Shown here in pieces: positions 21,906 to 23,348 of a stretch of 23,348 nucleotides of DNA. Location of the stretch: contig SDUX01000085.1 of assembly GCA_008729055.1 (NCBI GenBank), positions 1 through 23,348 on the forward strand. Reading direction: 5' to 3'. The notes below the pieces were generated by a model. The model was not told the origin of the DNA, did no database searches, and saw nothing but the letters and a program-made list of their open reading frames with translations. Position numbers and translations under genes: made by a program. Each line of letters begins with the position of its first letter. Position 1 is the first letter of the stretch. The DNA comes from Pyropia haitanensis (Eukaryota > Rhodophyta > Bangiophyceae > Bangiales > Bangiaceae).

Positions 21906-22593
21906 GTGGACAGTTTGGGTGGCGGGGCGCACTTTGTGGCCACTGTTGGACGACTTTCTGGCGACTTTCACGTGAATTTTCTTTGCAGTTATGGAAACTT
22001 CTTGCCCCCAATTGGCCATTTGTGTCCCAATTTGGCCCCCTTTTTGCCCCTTTTTGCCCACTTCTTACCCACTTCCTACCCACTTTTGCCCACTTTTGCC
22101 CACTTTTGCCCACTTTTGTGTCTACAGCGATGCTGCACACCATCCGGCGGCCGAATTGGCGCGCATACTTCGTTCCAGCCATAGATCCACCCGCTTGATG
22201 TCCGAGGTTCCACCCGCACGGTCGTGCATGCGGTGGTTGGCCGCTTCTCACCCACTTTTGCCCACTGTTGCCCACTTTTGCCCACTTTCGCGTGTACAGC
22301 AATGCTGCACGCGCTCCGGCGGCCGAATTCGCTCGCATCCTTTATTCCAGCCATACATCCGCCCGCTCGACGTCCGAGGTTCCACCCGCACCGTCGTGCA
22401 TGGGGTGGTTGGCCGACCCGTTTGTTGGCGCGTCCGTTGGATGCAACGAGTGTTTTGTGGAGCGCCGGTTTCCACGTGTCAATTTTGTGGAATGGTTTTT
22501 GCCACGTGGGGGTCCCCACAGCCAGGCGTGACGGTCGGCGACAAAAGTTCCGCCCTCACACCGTCCACGCCAGTGTGACGGGCGGAACGCGCA
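21906..22593. repeat. Satellite unit 33, 688 bp, EcoRI variant
   Basis: This unit has four C in the second C-run (as in unit 27), GAATTC at 22325-22330, and T at 22306 (AATGCTGCAC), the base subrepeat A has at that position. Confidence 0.95.
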
Positions 22594-23281
22594 GTGGACA
22601 GTTTGGGTGGCGGGGCGCACTTTGTGGCCACTGTTGGACGACTTTCTGGCGACTTTCACGTGAATTTTCTTTGCAGTTATGGAAACTTCTTGCCCCCAAT
22701 TGGCCATTTGTGTCCCAATTTGGCCCCCTTTTTGCCCCCTTTTTGCCCACTTCTTACCCACTTCCTACCCACTTTTGCCCACTTTTGCCCACTTTTGCCC
22801 ACTTTTGTGTCTACAGCGATGCTGCACACCATCCGGCGGCCGAATTGGCGCGCATACTTCGTTCCAGCCATAGATCCACCCGCTTGATGTCCGAGGTTCC
22901 ACCCGCACGGTCGTGCATGCGGTGGTGGCCGCTTCTCACCCACTTTTGCCCACTGTTGCCCACTTTTGCCCACTTTCGCGTGTACAGCAATGCAGCACGC
23001 GCTCCGGCGGCCGAATTCGCTCGCATCCTTTATTCCAGCCATACATCCGCCCGCTCGACGTCCGAGGTTCCACCCGCACCGTCGTGCATGGGGTGGTTGG
23101 CCGACCCGTTTGTTGGCGCGTCCGTTGGGATGCAACGAGTGTTTTGTGGAGGCCGGTTTCCACGTGTCAATTTTGTGGAATGGTTTTTGCCACGTGGGGG
23201 TCCCCACAGCCAGGCGTGACGGTCGGCGACAAAAGTTCCGCCCTCACACCGTCCACGCCAGTGTGACGGGCGGAACGCGCA
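22594..23281. repeat. Satellite unit 34, 688 bp, EcoRI variant
   Basis: This unit has the GGTGGCC deletion and GAATTC at 23013-23018, one G gained in TTGGGATGC near 23129, and one base lost in GGAGGCCGG near 23151. Confidence 0.93.
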
Positions 23282-23348
23282 GTGGACAGTTTGGGTGGCG
23301 GGGCGCACTTTGTGGCCACTGTTGGACGACTTTCTGGCGACTTTCACG
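23282..23348. repeat. Partial satellite unit at right edge
   Basis: These are the first 67 bases of a unit, ending TTTCACG inside the 10-bp palindrome. That is the same unit position as the deletion breakpoint in unit 28. Confidence 0.95.

Larger units (their letters stand above)
1..23348. repeat. Satellite DNA array, 689-bp unit, spans whole window
   Basis: The same sequence recurs every 688-689 bases from end to end. The anchor motif GTGGACAGTTTGGG occurs at 288, 977, 1666, 2355 and so on to 23282, which is 35 occurrences. All units point the same way, and no foreign sequence, inversion or unique flank is present. Units of the major type look base-for-base alike by eye and translate identically in the frames I compared. 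Homogeneity of this degree is typical of satellite DNA kept uniform by unequal exchange or gene conversion. I do not recognise the family. It could be centromeric, subtelomeric or other heterochromatin; an rDNA spacer repeat is also possible, because neither end of the array is in view. Confidence 0.98.

Noticed and set aside
1..23348. CRISPR array
   Set aside because: There are no short direct repeats separated by unique spacers and no cas genes. The whole 689-bp unit repeats, including what would be spacers.

Overview
The whole 23,348-base window is one uninterrupted tandem-repeat array, a eukaryote-type satellite DNA. The repeat unit is 689 bp, or 688 bp where one base is missing. It runs head to tail in a single orientation from the first base to the last. 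There are 33 full-length units, one unit cut down to 269 bp (18882-19150), and a partial unit at each end (1-287 and 23282-23348). I find no gene, RNA gene, transposon insertion, CRISPR array or unique flanking sequence. Unit numbers here are counted from an arbitrary anchor, the GTGGACAGTTTGGG motif at position 288 and every 688-689 bases after it.

Each unit has internal structure. Subrepeats A and B are two adjacent copies of a 172-bp element, about 89% identical with no indel between them. The rest of the unit (segments C and D, about 345 bp) keeps short collinear matches to A/B and between C and D. Since 689 is almost exactly 4 x 172, the unit looks like four copies of an old 172-bp repeat, two of them heavily diverged. 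Each unit also holds: two blocks of the decamer CCCACTTTTG, which give minus-strand G-quadruplex motifs with 7-nt loops and T-tracts phased with the DNA helix; a 42-nt inverted repeat with a 15-bp stem; three CACGTG hexamers; and smaller inverted repeats.

Most of the array is nearly homogeneous. Units 2-6, 8-10, 12, 15-16, 20, 22-24 and 29-31 carry the same major type. The other units differ at a few sites, shuffled between units in a way that suggests gene conversion or unequal exchange. Variation is heaviest in unit 1, units 26-28 and units 32-34. The truncated unit 28 has lost 417 bp, and its left breakpoint lies in a 10-bp palindrome. The window itself ends at exactly the same unit position.

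The organism cannot be named from this sequence. A long homogeneous satellite of nucleosome-multiple length points to a eukaryotic nuclear genome (centromeric, pericentromeric, subtelomeric or similar heterochromatin). Base composition is roughly 55-60% GC by hand count of sample stretches, and CpG is plentiful. Long open frames run through the array on both strands, but they come from GC-rich repeat DNA with few stop codons and should not be annotated as proteins.
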